Assembly: GCF_019649055.1 (NCBI RefSeq)
Contig: NW_026570358.1
Coordinates: 248,001-312,000 of the forward strand
From: Paramacrobiotus metropolitanus
Lineage: Eukaryota > Tardigrada > Eutardigrada > Parachela > Macrobiotidae
DNA: 64,000 bases
Direction: 5' to 3'
The position numbers and the translations under genes were made by a program. Shown in pieces: positions 10,334 through 18,247 of this stretch (the first letter of the stretch is position 1; every line of letters starts with the position of its first letter). The notes under the pieces were generated by a model, which was not told where the DNA came from, did no database searches, and saw nothing but the letters and a program-made list of their open reading frames with translations.

Positions 10334-10750
10334 CCAGTGCCTCTGGTACTGGCCGTTCTGGTACTGGGATAGCTTTTCAACACCTTTTTCTGTGTCTCCT
10401 TGTTTATATTCATCTGTGATCATACTTCTCCCGTCCGAGAAATATGATCGCCTCATCCGTGTCTGGCGCGAGTGGTTCCTTTTTCCTTTCGTTGACTTTT
10501 GACATTTACGCTTTCGCTAATCTTCCGGTGCCTCTGGTACCGGGATTATCCGTTGGCTAATCTCGTTCTGCTGCACTCGTCATTCCCGGTGCCTCTGGTA
10601 CTGGGATGACCTTTCTCTTCCCTTTTGTGTCAGCATTGTCCGATTTAACGTGTTTTCGATCTCCTGCTGAATCATTTGCAACTGCTCAAATGGTGACAAT
10701 TCTTTTCGCGTCATCTTTTTCCTTTCGTTTCCCGGTGCCTCTGGTACTGG
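10334..10750 (-). repeat. Four hairpin repeats, GGTGCC-TCT-GGTACC type
   Basis: Copies lie at 10334-10352, 10525-10543, 10586-10604 and 10732-10750. Each has 8-9 bp arms around a TCT loop. Outer pairs differ between copies but stay paired: in the first copy CAGTGCC faces GGTACTG, in the second CCGGTGCC faces GGTACCGG. The third and fourth use G-T wobbles. The copy at 10732 is read IPVPEAPG, while the copy at 10586 is read in another frame (SQYQRHRE), so conservation is not at protein level. Confidence 0.75.
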
Positions 10751-12541
10751 GATTATCGTTTTATTAACCATTTTAGCGTTTCCCGTCTGTTTTACAAGTT
10801 CGGTGACCTTTCCGACTTGAACTTTGGCGACTGGTTTTGGGTCATCTTCTTTCTCTTCTTCACCTTCGTTATCCATTAGTACAAATTTCTTTTCCAAGAA
10901 GTCAAATCCCAGTAAGACTTGTACGTCGTCACACTTCGGTCGGACGTAGAAGGAATGTTCGCTTGTCTTCTTTCGTAAGGTCACTGGTGCTACACAGTAA
11001 TGCGTCACCAGGAATCCTGACGTTCCGCTAATTCCATTAATCTTCACTAATCTGTCAGGTGGCAATGGAAGCATGTGGAGTCCATTCTTTTCGCAAAACG
11101 GTTTGCTGATAAGCGACGTCTCAGCGCCGGTGTCCAACATTGCGTTGACCTTTATGTCTCCCACTTTCACTTCGTGTGTATACGCTTCAATTCTTTTGGG
11201 TAATTTTCCATTTTGAATCTTCAAGGTGTGAATCTTACATTTCACAGGGATAAGTGATACTGGTCCCGGATCCATATCGGAAAGCACTTGTCCTTTTGCT
11301 GGAGTGCTATGACCTTTCAGTATCTCGCTCAGCTTGTCAATCCTGTGTGGAACGTTAGTCCGAACATCGTAATATTTTCGCGGCTTTTCTTTATTTGTTC
11401 GCTTCTCTGTAGCCATTTTATCACCGATGACCTTTTCCACATTCTGCACTTGCTCATTTGCTTTTGTGCTATCCATGTGACCTTTAGTCACTTCATTTAT
11501 CGTCTGATGGATCAGTTCCTCTTTGCGATTTTCATTTCGTTTATCTCTCAGCTTCTCAATGACTTCACTTGTTATTTGGTCAGCTCGCTTCAATTCGTCT
11601 TCTTCGCCATCTCTCATCTCCTCTGGTGACCTTTCATATGTGACCATATTATATCCCTTTTCGGTCATCCATTCAATCACCTTTGCAGACACTTCATTGT
11701 TCGTTCTCGTCGGGTCGATTTGTGAAGACATTCCGTCTGTTCGGGCTGGTGACTTGTCATTGGCATCCTTTTGCAGTGCCTCCGATAAGTCCCGTGACCT
11801 TTCAACTGCGCCACTCTGTTGCGTTTGCGTCATCTCTTTTGACCGTCTTTTTTGTTCATTTTGCGCTAAGTCCTGTGACCTTTCGTTGCGCTTCATGACA
11901 AATCCGCCGTTTGTCAGCTTTTGTATGGGGACTTTTTCTCCATAATTCGGCGGTTTATCCTGTGGCGGAGCATTACGTGAATAATTCCAGTCAGCGCATG
12001 TCTTCTTATATTCCTCTGCGTTGAATGCTGGGACTGGGTTCGGTGACCCTTGCGCTGGTTTCCCGGTAACCAACTCTTCTAGTCGCTTTCTTTCACATTG
12101 CGTTCGCAACTGTTGCATATCCCAGTAATCCTCTTGTGACATTCTTGCTTTCTGCTTTGCTTTCGGTGTCACAGGTATCCACATCCCGTGATTGCCATTC
12201 GGTCTGTAGGCCACTTTTTGCCAGATTTCCTTCCGTTGCAGCGTTATTGCATCTACAAGTGAGTCATCGGAGTTCTGTTGTGCCAATTCGCCATTCTTTT
12301 GCTGCGCTGTTCGCAGTGTCAAGTCTGTTTCTTGACCTTTTAACACGACGCTGTCGCCGTGACCTTTAGCATTCGCACTTGCTCCGCGACCTTTCACTTG
12401 AACTTTTCCAACGGAAGGTGACCTTTCATCTTTACTACTAACGGTGATATTCTGCTTAATCCATTCTTGCCTTGCCAGCTTCTCTTCTTCGTCTTCTGAA
12501 CAATTCCAAAACTTTGGCTTTGGCTCCCCGTAACATCGCAA
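10580..12541 (-). CDS. Gypsy gag-pol segment with aspartic protease
   Basis: The 653-residue frame is mostly polar, Lys/Glu/Gln-rich spacer (1-450). A retropepsin domain follows: AMLDTGAETSLIS (about residue 470), the flap-like region KINGISGTSGFLV, and the C-terminal VLLGFDFLEKK, which stands in the place of the (I/L)LG(R/M)DxL motif. The protease cuts the Gag-Pol polyprotein. The octamer is present many times and in all frames: KGH (AKGHGDS, LKGHSTP, TKGHMDS), RS (DERSPSV, ERSRDL) and KV(T/I/Q). Such density in a linker suggests that the linker grew by accumulation of the motif. The next ORF starts about 260 bp downstream. Confidence 0.85.
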   Translation of the reverse strand: MRCYGEPKPKFWNCSEDEEEKLARQEWIKQNITVSSKDERSPSVGKVQVKGRGASANAKGHGDSVVLKGQETDLTLRTAQQKNGELAQQNSDDSLVDAITLQRKEIWQKVAYRPNGNHGMWIPVTPKAKQKARMSQEDYWDMQQLRTQCERKRLEELVTGKPAQGSPNPVPAFNAEEYKKTCADWNYSRNAPPQDKPPNYGEKVPIQKLTNGGFVMKRNERSQDLAQNEQKRRSKEMTQTQQSGAVERSRDLSEALQKDANDKSPARTDGMSSQIDPTRTNNEVSAKVIEWMTEKGYNMVTYERSPEEMRDGEEDELKRADQITSEVIEKLRDKRNENRKEELIHQTINEVTKGHMDSTKANEQVQNVEKVIGDKMATEKRTNKEKPRKYYDVRTNVPHRIDKLSEILKGHSTPAKGQVLSDMDPGPVSLIPVKCKIHTLKIQNGKLPKRIEAYTHEVKVGDIKVNAMLDTGAETSLISKPFCEKNGLHMLPLPPDRLVKINGISGTSGFLVTHYCVAPVTLRKKTSEHSFYVRPKCDDVQVLLGFDFLEKKFVLMDNEGEEEKEDDPKPVAKVQVGKVTELVKQTGNAKMVNKTIIPVPEAPGNERKKMTRKELSPFEQLQMIQQEIENTLNRTMLTQKGRERSSQYQRHRE

Positions 12542-12735
12542 CTTGGCTCCTTCGCCTTTTCGTTTTCTGCCAAAAATTTTCGAAATTTCGCGTGCTGTTC
12601 GTTTGCCTCTTGCGCAGTGTCGTTCTGCGGTTTCTTCTGATTCAGGAGCGCCTGTTGAATCTTTGCATTTCGTTGTGCGCGTCGTTGCGCTAGCACTTCT
12701 TCGCTGCAGTACGGTGACCTTTCATTTTGCTGCAC
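12394..12735 (-). CDS. Short Gln/Lys-rich Gypsy linker ORF
   Basis: A 113-residue frame overlaps the start of the protease ORF by about 150 bp. It is rich in Gln, Lys and Ala with no domain. It begins MQQNERSP, where ERS is the octamer. It probably belongs to the same polyprotein linker, separated by a frameshift. Confidence 0.4.
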   Translation of the reverse strand: MQQNERSPYCSEEVLAQRRAQRNAKIQQALLNQKKPQNDTAQEANEQHAKFRKFLAENEKAKEPSCDVTGSQSQSFGIVQKTKKRSWQGKNGLSRISPLVVKMKGHLPLEKFK

Positions 12736-12774
12736 TTTTTGCAGTGTCGCGCTACCGTCACGACAATTTCCACT

Positions 12775-13055
12775 CGCAGTACCATTCTGCGGTGACCTTT
12801 AGTCCCACTTGGACGTTTCCACTCGCAGTACCATTCTGCGGTGACCTTTCACTTTGTGACGGTATTCCTATAACCGTTCCATTTCCTTTTGCGATGACGG
12901 CATCCATATAGCCGTTTCTCTTTGCTGTGGCGGCATCCATCTAGCCGTTCTTGTGGTTGCGGCATCCATATAGCCGGTCCATTTTGCTTTTTCTGCTGAC
13001 GGCATCCATATAGCCGTTGCAGTGGTCACATTCACTGCAGTACCATTCTGCAGTG
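12775..13055 (-). repeat. Three hairpin repeats with TACCATT loop
   Basis: Copies at 12775-12791 and 12824-12840 have arms CGCAG/CTGCG around the loop TACCATT. The copy at 13033-13055 has the longer arms CACTGCAG/CTGCAGTG around the same loop. The C-G pair of the first two is T-A in the third, a compensatory change that supports a structure acting as RNA or single-stranded DNA. Each hairpin is followed within two to four bases by the octamer (GGTGACCTTT), so hairpin and octamer form a composite unit. Confidence 0.75.
12859..13017 (-). repeat. Five hairpin repeats with ATCCATATA loop
   Basis: Four copies (12897-12915, 12931-12947, 12960-12977, 12999-13017) have a GGC/GCC core stem, usually ACGGC/GCCGT, around a conserved nine-base ATCCATATA loop (one has ATCCATCTA). 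A fifth at 12859-12877 has ACGGT/ACCGT around ATTCCTATA, again a compensated C-G to T-A pair. Spacing is 29-39 bp. They lie in the region between the CCHC segment and the protease linker. Confidence 0.75.
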
Positions 13056-13115
13056 GTGACCTTTCCTTTATCCGGTGGTTTATAGGGTCGGGTCGATCAG
13101 TAGGCTCACCGGTGC

Positions 13116-13856
13116 CTACTGATCTTGCCCGTTTCCTGAACCGGCGCCCCTCCTGTTGCGCGCCCTGCATTTCCCTTGCGCTTGCTCGTTCACCGAATAC
13201 GCCTCCGTTTGCTGGCCACCACCCTGTTGGTAGTTTCCTTGGCCGCCGCCATTGTTCTGGCCTCCTCTGAAGTTTCCGCGGCCGAAGCCTCTGTTTCTTC
13301 CTCTGAAGCCGCCGCGGCCAGAAGCCACCACGGCCGTAGCCACCATTCTGGCCACCGCCATTTCCATTTCCATAGTTCCCGTTTCCATTCCCTTGTTGGT
13401 TTTGGAAGTTTGCTTTGTGCTGATACCATTGGGTGATGAGGTCATATCCGTTGCGACCGCTAGACGCCAACCACCAAGCCCGCGCAGTCGTTGCCACTCG
13501 TTGAAGGCAAACAGATTCGGGTTCTGTTCTGGTGATGTGTTAGCGAATTTGCACCCCTGTGTCTGATGATTGCCGTCCATACAGTACTGGCACATCTGAA
13601 CGTTGTTCGCCACCCATCCGTCAATCATCTGGAACTTGAATTCGGTTCGTGACCCTTGATTTTGCTGACTATTGTTCTGGTTTCCTCTGTTTGGCTGAAA
13701 GTTGCCTTGACCTTGACCTTGATTCTGAAAGTTTCCTTGGCCTCCATTCCAGTTTCCATTTCCATATCCATTTCCACCGAAATTTCCATTACGCCCACCT
13801 TGTTGTGGTAACCCGACATTCATAGGGGCCACATTCTGTGGTGCCGGTGCAGCCAC
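13116..13856 (-). CDS. Gypsy nucleocapsid-like Gly/Asn-rich ORF with CCHC knuckle
   Basis: Residues 10-65 are Gly/Asn/Gln-rich, followed by one zinc knuckle CQYCMDGNHQTQGC (C-x2-C-x4-H-x4-C) at about residue 85, then RGGF-type Gly/Arg repeats. This fits retroelement nucleocapsid, which binds and packages element RNA. The Gly/Asn-rich reading passes into another frame (13.3-13.46 kb: GNGNYGNGNGGGQN) and then returns (GRGGFRGRNRGFGRG), so a pair of compensating frameshifts has occurred. That suggests drift under some constraint, or assembly error in a low-complexity tract. It lies between capsid and protease, as expected. Confidence 0.7.
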   Translation of the reverse strand: MAAPAPQNVAPMNVGLPQQGGRNGNFGGNGYGNGNWNGGQGNFQNQGQGQGNFQPNRGNQNNSQQNQGSRTEFKFQMIDGWVANNVQMCQYCMDGNHQTQGCKFANTSPEQNPNLFAFNEWQRLRGLGGWRLAVATDMTSSPNGISTKQTSKTNKGMETGTMEMEMAVARMVATAVVASGRGGFRGRNRGFGRGNFRGGQNNGGGQGNYQQGGGQQTEAYSVNEQAQGKCRARNRRGAGSGNGQDQ

Positions 13857-14146
13857 ATTTGAGGTACTGGCCTCGCTTGAGCGGCCACCTGTACCGCCGC
13901 CGCTTGTATGGCTGCCCGTCTTGCGTCATAAAGGTGACCTCTTTGGTGACCTCTTGGGTTTGCTCTGCGGTAATCCGGTGGCTGCTGAACTGGTACCGCT
14001 GCCATTCTCTGTTGTGGCATATCTTCGACTTGACCGGTACGGATGGTCACGTATTCTTGGTTACGTTGACCTTTTAGGCGCTTTATATTTTCTTCTCCAG
14101 CTGACCAGTGTCGGAAAAATCTTTGATTTCGGTCGGTGTTCTGCAT
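13820..14146 (-). CDS. Gypsy gag linker ORF
   Basis: A 108-residue frame, rich in Gln, Arg, Ala and Pro, lies between the capsid frame and the nucleocapsid-like frame. No domain is seen, only polar linker (RMAAVPVQQPPDYRR, and an Ala/Gln run). It contains octamer-derived KGQ (RLKGQRNQEY). It is probably part of Gag, in a shifted frame. Confidence 0.4.
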   Translation of the reverse strand: MQNTDRNQRFFRHWSAGEENIKRLKGQRNQEYVTIRTGQVEDMPQQRMAAVPVQQPPDYRRANPRGHQRGHLYDARRAAIQAAAVQVAAQARPVPQMWLHRHHRMWPL

Positions 14147-14198
14147 TGTTGCGTACGCAGTGCCTTATAAAGGTCACTGTCCACTCTACATCCTTCGA

Positions 14199-14531
14199 TT
14201 AGGAAACCGACTGCTTGTTTTCAGTGATAATCCGCTTCGCCTTGTATTTCATGATCGCCTGATAAAACTGATCGAGCGATTCTTTTCCAAGGTCAAATTT
14301 CCTTGCCATGGCTTCTCGTAGTCCGAGGACTTCTTCATCACGGTCTCCATATTCATCTTTGAATTTGTCCATCCATTCCGTAATTTGTATTCTGTTTTTC
14401 CTCCTGGAGTGCGATCTCTCTCCTTCGAACCAGGTTTTCGCTGGTCCTTTTACTGCGCTGGCTATCTCAATCAGGATTTGGTCGTCGGTGAGATGATACG
14501 TTCGTTGGGTATCTCTGACCAGTTCTGTCAA
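14199..14531 (-). CDS. Gypsy Gag capsid (Retrotrans_gag-like)
   Basis: The 110-residue frame matches the retrotransposon Gag core: AVKGPAKTWFEG (about 27-38), TEWMDKFKDEYGD (about 51-63) and SLDQFYQAIMKYK (about 85-97), in the spacing of the family (A.. W....... F...F......L.. L). It builds the virus-like particle. The domain is short and flanked on both sides by other frames, so this copy's Gag is probably broken by indels. Confidence 0.75.
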   Translation of the reverse strand: MTELVRDTQRTYHLTDDQILIEIASAVKGPAKTWFEGERSHSRRKNRIQITEWMDKFKDEYGDRDEEVLGLREAMARKFDLGKESLDQFYQAIMKYKAKRIITENKQSVS

Positions 14532-14742
14532 CCATTCACTGCGTCGCGACTGCCGTCAAAGGTCATGAGTGTGTTTTTCGAGCCATCGAGTTGAGTGCTT
14601 TTGTCAACTGCGCCGCTGTATCTTCTGCTCTCTGGTCTCCTCCTCTTTGCTACTTTCATCATTGTTTTGATTTCGTTTCGCCTTTCCATAACGGGATTTC
14701 CTAGGACGCTCCTGCCGGCTGGAGGGTCTGTCCCGTCGCCCT

Positions 14743-15189
14743 TCATCCGATGAACACGTTTGTTTCAAAGTGCGAGGGAAATTGTGAAGGGTCACCTCGA
14801 CTCATATGCGGGTTGACTTTCCGAGGTGGCTCTTTGTCTTCTTTGCCCTTTTCTCCTTCTCGTTCCGCTTTTACGCTTCCTTTACCGGTACCAGTTCGTT
14901 TTGGCATCTCAAAGTGGAAGCTTTTGCCCGTGCCCGTTTCATGTGCCTTACTGTAACTGGGCGGGGGTGACTCCACTGTTGCTGTTCTGACTCCATATTG
15001 CAGCAGTTGTTCATCTTTGTGTTTATTCGACATGTTGAGCGCCTTATTTTCATCTTCAAGGCGACGGACTTTCAACTGGAATTCCTCTTTTTCCGTTTTC
15101 AAATTCTGATTCTCCTCGTTGACCTTTAGCATGTGCTGATGGAGTTGGAAGGTCTTCTCCTGGATGACCTTTTCAGTATCATTCTCCAT
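14743..15189 (-). CDS. Gypsy gag N-terminal coiled-coil ORF
   Basis: This 148-residue frame begins with a heptad-rich Leu/Glu/Lys coiled coil (HMLKVNEENQNLKTEKEEF through VRRLEDENKALN, residues 15-55) and then becomes a charged Gly/Thr/Lys linker. Weaker coiled-coil pieces continue in other frames up to 16.2 kb (for example 15988-16170, with LEDELHNKEDQ and LETRLFELEQQR). The second Gypsy-type element in this window also has a large coiled-coil ORF upstream of its capsid, so this is a shared design. The role, probably oligomerisation, is inferred. Confidence 0.55.
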   Translation of the reverse strand: MENDTEKVIQEKTFQLHQHMLKVNEENQNLKTEKEEFQLKVRRLEDENKALNMSNKHKDEQLLQYGVRTATVESPPPSYSKAHETGTGKSFHFEMPKRTGTGKGSVKAEREGEKGKEDKEPPRKVNPHMSRGDPSQFPSHFETNVFIG

Positions 15190-16127
15190 CCTCTTAATGT
15201 GTTCATAACTGGGTCACATCCCTTTCCAACGTCGTGTATTCCTCAGCTGCCGCTTTCAGCTGGTTTTTTTGTACAGGTGACCTCATCTTCCCTCGTCATT
15301 GCCGTTTGGGTCATATTGATCAGCTCCGTGTTGAGTCTGATGATCTCCTGTGTTTTCTGATGTACCGTCTGTTGCCATTCTTTATCTTTCAGTTTCGAGC
15401 ACCGTGACCTTTTCATCCAAAAGGTGTGCCTCATGTTCCCACCTCGCGCCTTGTTCTGCAATCGTCTTGGCGGCTTCCTTCAACTCTTTGATCTCATCGG
15501 TGACCTTTTGTTGTCCTCCTTCAACACCTTGTTCTCTTGCATCACCTGTCTTATTTCATTATTCAACCGTACACCTACGGTGGCTGTAAGATCTCGCAAG
15601 TCCTTTGCCACCTTAGCGGCTTCATCAGCCCTTCTCTGGTGATCGTATGACTCCTTCTGGAGGTCCCGATATTCTCGTCACGGAGCTTCAGGTCATTCCT
15701 GAGCTTGAAGACTTCAGTAGTGTTTGTCAACAACCGCTGAGTAGCATCGGCGAGTTTGGTTGCGTATTCATCTCTTTTCGTTTCAGCTTCAGTGACCTTT
15801 AGTTTCCAGTGAGTCGCATTCGTCCTTCAATTCTGCCAAGTGTCGTGACCTTTCCGCTGATTCTTCCGACATGCTCTCGTTAAGGTCACTGACTGCAAGA
15901 TGACCTTCCATTTCTCTGTCATCTACCATTTCAGATACTCTTCAGTTCCCTTGCTTTCATATTTCACTTTCCATTCTTCTGCTGTACTCACAAGTGTCCC
16001 CGTTGTTGTTCCAACTCAAATAGCCGAGTCTCGAGCGATGTCAGTCTCTCTTGATATTCCTGTTTTCGTCTCGCCGTCTGGTCCTCCTTATTATGGAGTT
16101 CATCTTCCAGATCCTTCACGCGCCTCT

Positions 16128-16892
16128 TCAAGAGTTGACGTGGGGCTGTTCGGTGACGGCGGTCGTACATTGATGACCTTTCCGTTTGTGTCCGTTCGAT
16201 GAGATGCTCTGGTATGTCCTTAAAAGTGTCATCCCTTCAGCGCGGTCAGCTTGCTTCATTGCGGATTGGAATGACATATTCATAGTCGTTTCATCATCCG
16301 TGAAATAGGACTCGTTTGATTCGTCTGAGACCATTGGAGTTGCCCAAAGGTCATCGCCTGTGGTTTTATCGATCAGTGAAAGGTCATCCAGTCCCAGTTC
16401 AACGAGTTCCTCTTCGGTGACCTTTGTCTTTTCCATTTCCATTTGAGCCAGGTTCACATTCTTATCCTGCTCATTCATTCCACTGGTGGTAGCATCCGAC
16501 TGTGATGCTCCAACTGGTTCCGCTCCTCTTGCTGTGGGTTTATCCTCCCCGGTGACCTTTGTCTGGTTCATCGGATCACTTCCCGCTGTAGGCGCGGGAG
16601 TGTGTTTCTGGTCGTCACTGGAGCTTTCCTGATTGGCGACCGCCTCGAGCGCCTTCTGATAAGTGCTATCAGAGCCTCGTGAGTCCTTCTTTTCGAATGC
16701 CTTGGGCGCTCGAGTGTTCCGCTCATGTCCAACTGGACGCGAGTACGGGTACAAATCTTTTGTACGGATTTGGTGCACCTTGCTGTGAGCTGCGGGAGCT
16801 TTTGCTTCCCTGACTGCTGTTAGATGTCGGTTCCTCTTGGTCTTTATCCATGTTGATCGGATAACTTGGACGCTCCTGCCAATTGTTCTCAC
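16128..16892 (-). CDS. First gag-region ORF of the giant Gypsy element
   Basis: The 254-residue frame is acidic and polar (Thr/Asp/Glu/Ser-rich) with no recognised domain. It is the first long ORF after the leader. Octamers are read in it as KVT (TKVTGEDK, TKVTEEE) and as the antisense form DDLW. Coiled-coil frames follow downstream. It is probably the N-terminal part of an extended Gag. Confidence 0.45.
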   Translation of the reverse strand: MRTIGRSVQVIRSTWIKTKRNRHLTAVREAKAPAAHSKVHQIRTKDLYPYSRPVGHERNTRAPKAFEKKDSRGSDSTYQKALEAVANQESSSDDQKHTPAPTAGSDPMNQTKVTGEDKPTARGAEPVGASQSDATTSGMNEQDKNVNLAQMEMEKTKVTEEELVELGLDDLSLIDKTTGDDLWATPMVSDESNESYFTDDETTMNMSFQSAMKQADRAEGMTLLRTYQSISSNGHKRKGHQCTTAVTEQPHVNS

Positions 16893-18235
16893 ACACGTTA
16901 TTGTATGGTTTATTCAATAATCCTAAAGGTCACTCTGTACCTCCGAAATTTTCTAAGTCCTTATTAAAGGTCACTTTTCGACTGAAAAATTCGACTAAGT
17001 CCCCGTTTAAAGGTCACTTTTGATAAAAAAGTTCGAGAGTTCTGCCCTAAAAGGTCACTTTCGGACAAAACTTCGAAACAGCTTTTACAGTTTGGGACAC
17101 GTTAGCGAATGAAATCCTACAGCTGCTGATATCGCTGTACTACTATTCAGTTCAATTTCACTTCGGTAAAGGTCACCGTTTGTCAATTTCGAATCATAAA
17201 GGTCACTTAAATAGGTCAATCCGGTCAATTCCAAACTTTTTGGTAAAGGTCACTTTTCTAAGTCAAAGGTCAACTTCTGGTCCCAAAGGTCACTTTCTGA
17301 CTCAACTCAACTCAAAAGGTCACTTTCCAGCTCAATTTCGAGTTAAAGGTCACTTTTCATCTCAATTATCTCATCTCAGATCAAATTTCCCATTACTGCT
17401 AAAGTTCAACGGAAAATCCCCATTCGGGTTGTTTACGTCGTTCTGATTGGTCAGCTAGTTCAAGTTATTCAGTTCAAATTTCGACCAATCACAGCTCAGA
17501 TAACTGACCAATTACGTGGTTCCTCTTAAAATCTATATCTGCCTGACGTCACGGTCAACGGCCAGACATGCGCGTCGTGTGCAAAACTCCGCCTACATCT
17601 ACGCTCAGCTCAGTACGGACCAATAAAATTGCCAATTTTACCAACTAGCCAATCCGTAATTAACAACGGTTTTCTACCTGTTAACGTCCGTCTGTTCCAC
17701 GTCCGTCCGTTCCGCGGGAGGATGATCCAGATGATCAGATTCTTCTTCCAACTCCGTTCCCGCGTCGCCGCTGTTCCGTAGCGTGCCTCGCGCTATCAGT
17801 AGGCTACTGTGCCGGCTGTGCCGTAGCAACAGTAGTTTTACGCTCTACACCAGTTTGGTGGAGTCTGATCTGTCTTTTCCGTGCGCCCCTTTCGGCGTTT
17901 CGGCTCTTGTGGCCCACGGCAAGTTCGCTGAATCCTTGCCGAGTATCAACGACACCAGTGTAGGTCTTCGCTGAAGACTCTACACCGAGGAACATGACGA
18001 CTGAACTCTTGTACTCTTTCACAGCTATGAAACAGCACGGTTCTTCGCTGAAGATACCGTACCGAAAACAAAGCTGGTAATCCACGTCAGATGAGGAATT
18101 CGCACCGCTTGTGGTGTTGCGCTTTGCTGTGGGATCGACCTGTGCCTTACTGGTCACGGTGAACACGTCAATTAACAGGCCAAATATGCCTGGCACGACT
18201 CAAATCAGTCAAATCAAATCAGAGAACCGCTGTCG
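16893..18235 (-). other. 5' leader of the giant Gypsy element
   Basis: About 1.3 kb lies between primer site and first long ORF. The part at 16.92-17.36 kb carries 11 octamers, all AAAGGTCA on the plus strand. The element RNA leader therefore carries UGACCUUU, complementary to the sense octamers of the coding body. The part at 17.4-18.2 kb has no octamer. A 130-residue frame (17804-18196) lies in it, its ATG about 40 bases after the primer site. Confidence 0.7.
17804..18196 (-). CDS. Possible leader ORF of the giant Gypsy element
   Basis: This 130-residue frame starts 40 bases downstream of the primer site and would be the first ORF on the genomic RNA. It has a hydrophobic start (MPGIFGLLIDVFTV) and a central YQLCFRYGIFSEEPCCF stretch. 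No family is recognised. It lies outside the octamer field. It could be a real upstream ORF or chance. Confidence 0.25.
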   Translation of the reverse strand: MPGIFGLLIDVFTVTSKAQVDPTAKRNTTSGANSSSDVDYQLCFRYGIFSEEPCCFIAVKEYKSSVVMFLGVESSAKTYTGVVDTRQGFSELAVGHKSRNAERGARKRQIRLHQTGVERKTTVATAQPAQ

Positions 18236-18247
18236 GCTCTGCTACCA
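18236..18247 (-). promoter_or_regulatory. Primer binding site, initiator tRNA-Met
   Basis: The minus strand reads TGGTAGCAGAGC directly after the 5' LTR. It is complementary over 12 bases to the 3' end of insect-type initiator tRNA-Met including CCA (GCTCTGCTACCA). This fixes the LTR/internal boundary and the element's direction. Confidence 0.85.

Larger units (their letters stand above)
2203..17351. repeat. AAAGGTCA octamer field, about 84 copies
   Basis: I counted about 84 exact AAAGGTCA/TGACCTTT octamers by eye, usually extended to AAAGGTCAC, against about 0.5 expected for both strands. Only two occur in the other 47 kb (28570 and 59070). Orientation is structured. On the plus strand, 2.2-2.6 kb has five AAAGGTCA, 2.7-4.2 kb has 17 TGACCTTT and one AAAGGTCA, the coding body has about 40 TGACCTTT and 10 AAAGGTCA, and 16.9-17.4 kb has 11 AAAGGTCA and none reversed. 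Inside ORFs the octamer is read as K-G-H, K-V-T and (E/K)-R-S. AAAGGTCA is identical to the NBRE, the monomer site of NR4A/DHR38 nuclear receptors. Whether such a receptor binds here is inference. Confidence 0.93.

Noticed and set aside
2203-17351. Octamer field as a CRISPR array, microsatellite or satellite
   Set aside because: Spacing is irregular (20 bp to about 1 kb), unit length is only 8-9 bp, both orientations occur, and copies sit inside conserved enzyme ORFs.
18236-18247. tRNA-Met gene fragment
   Set aside because: Only the 3' terminal complement including CCA is present, exactly at the LTR edge, so it is a primer site.
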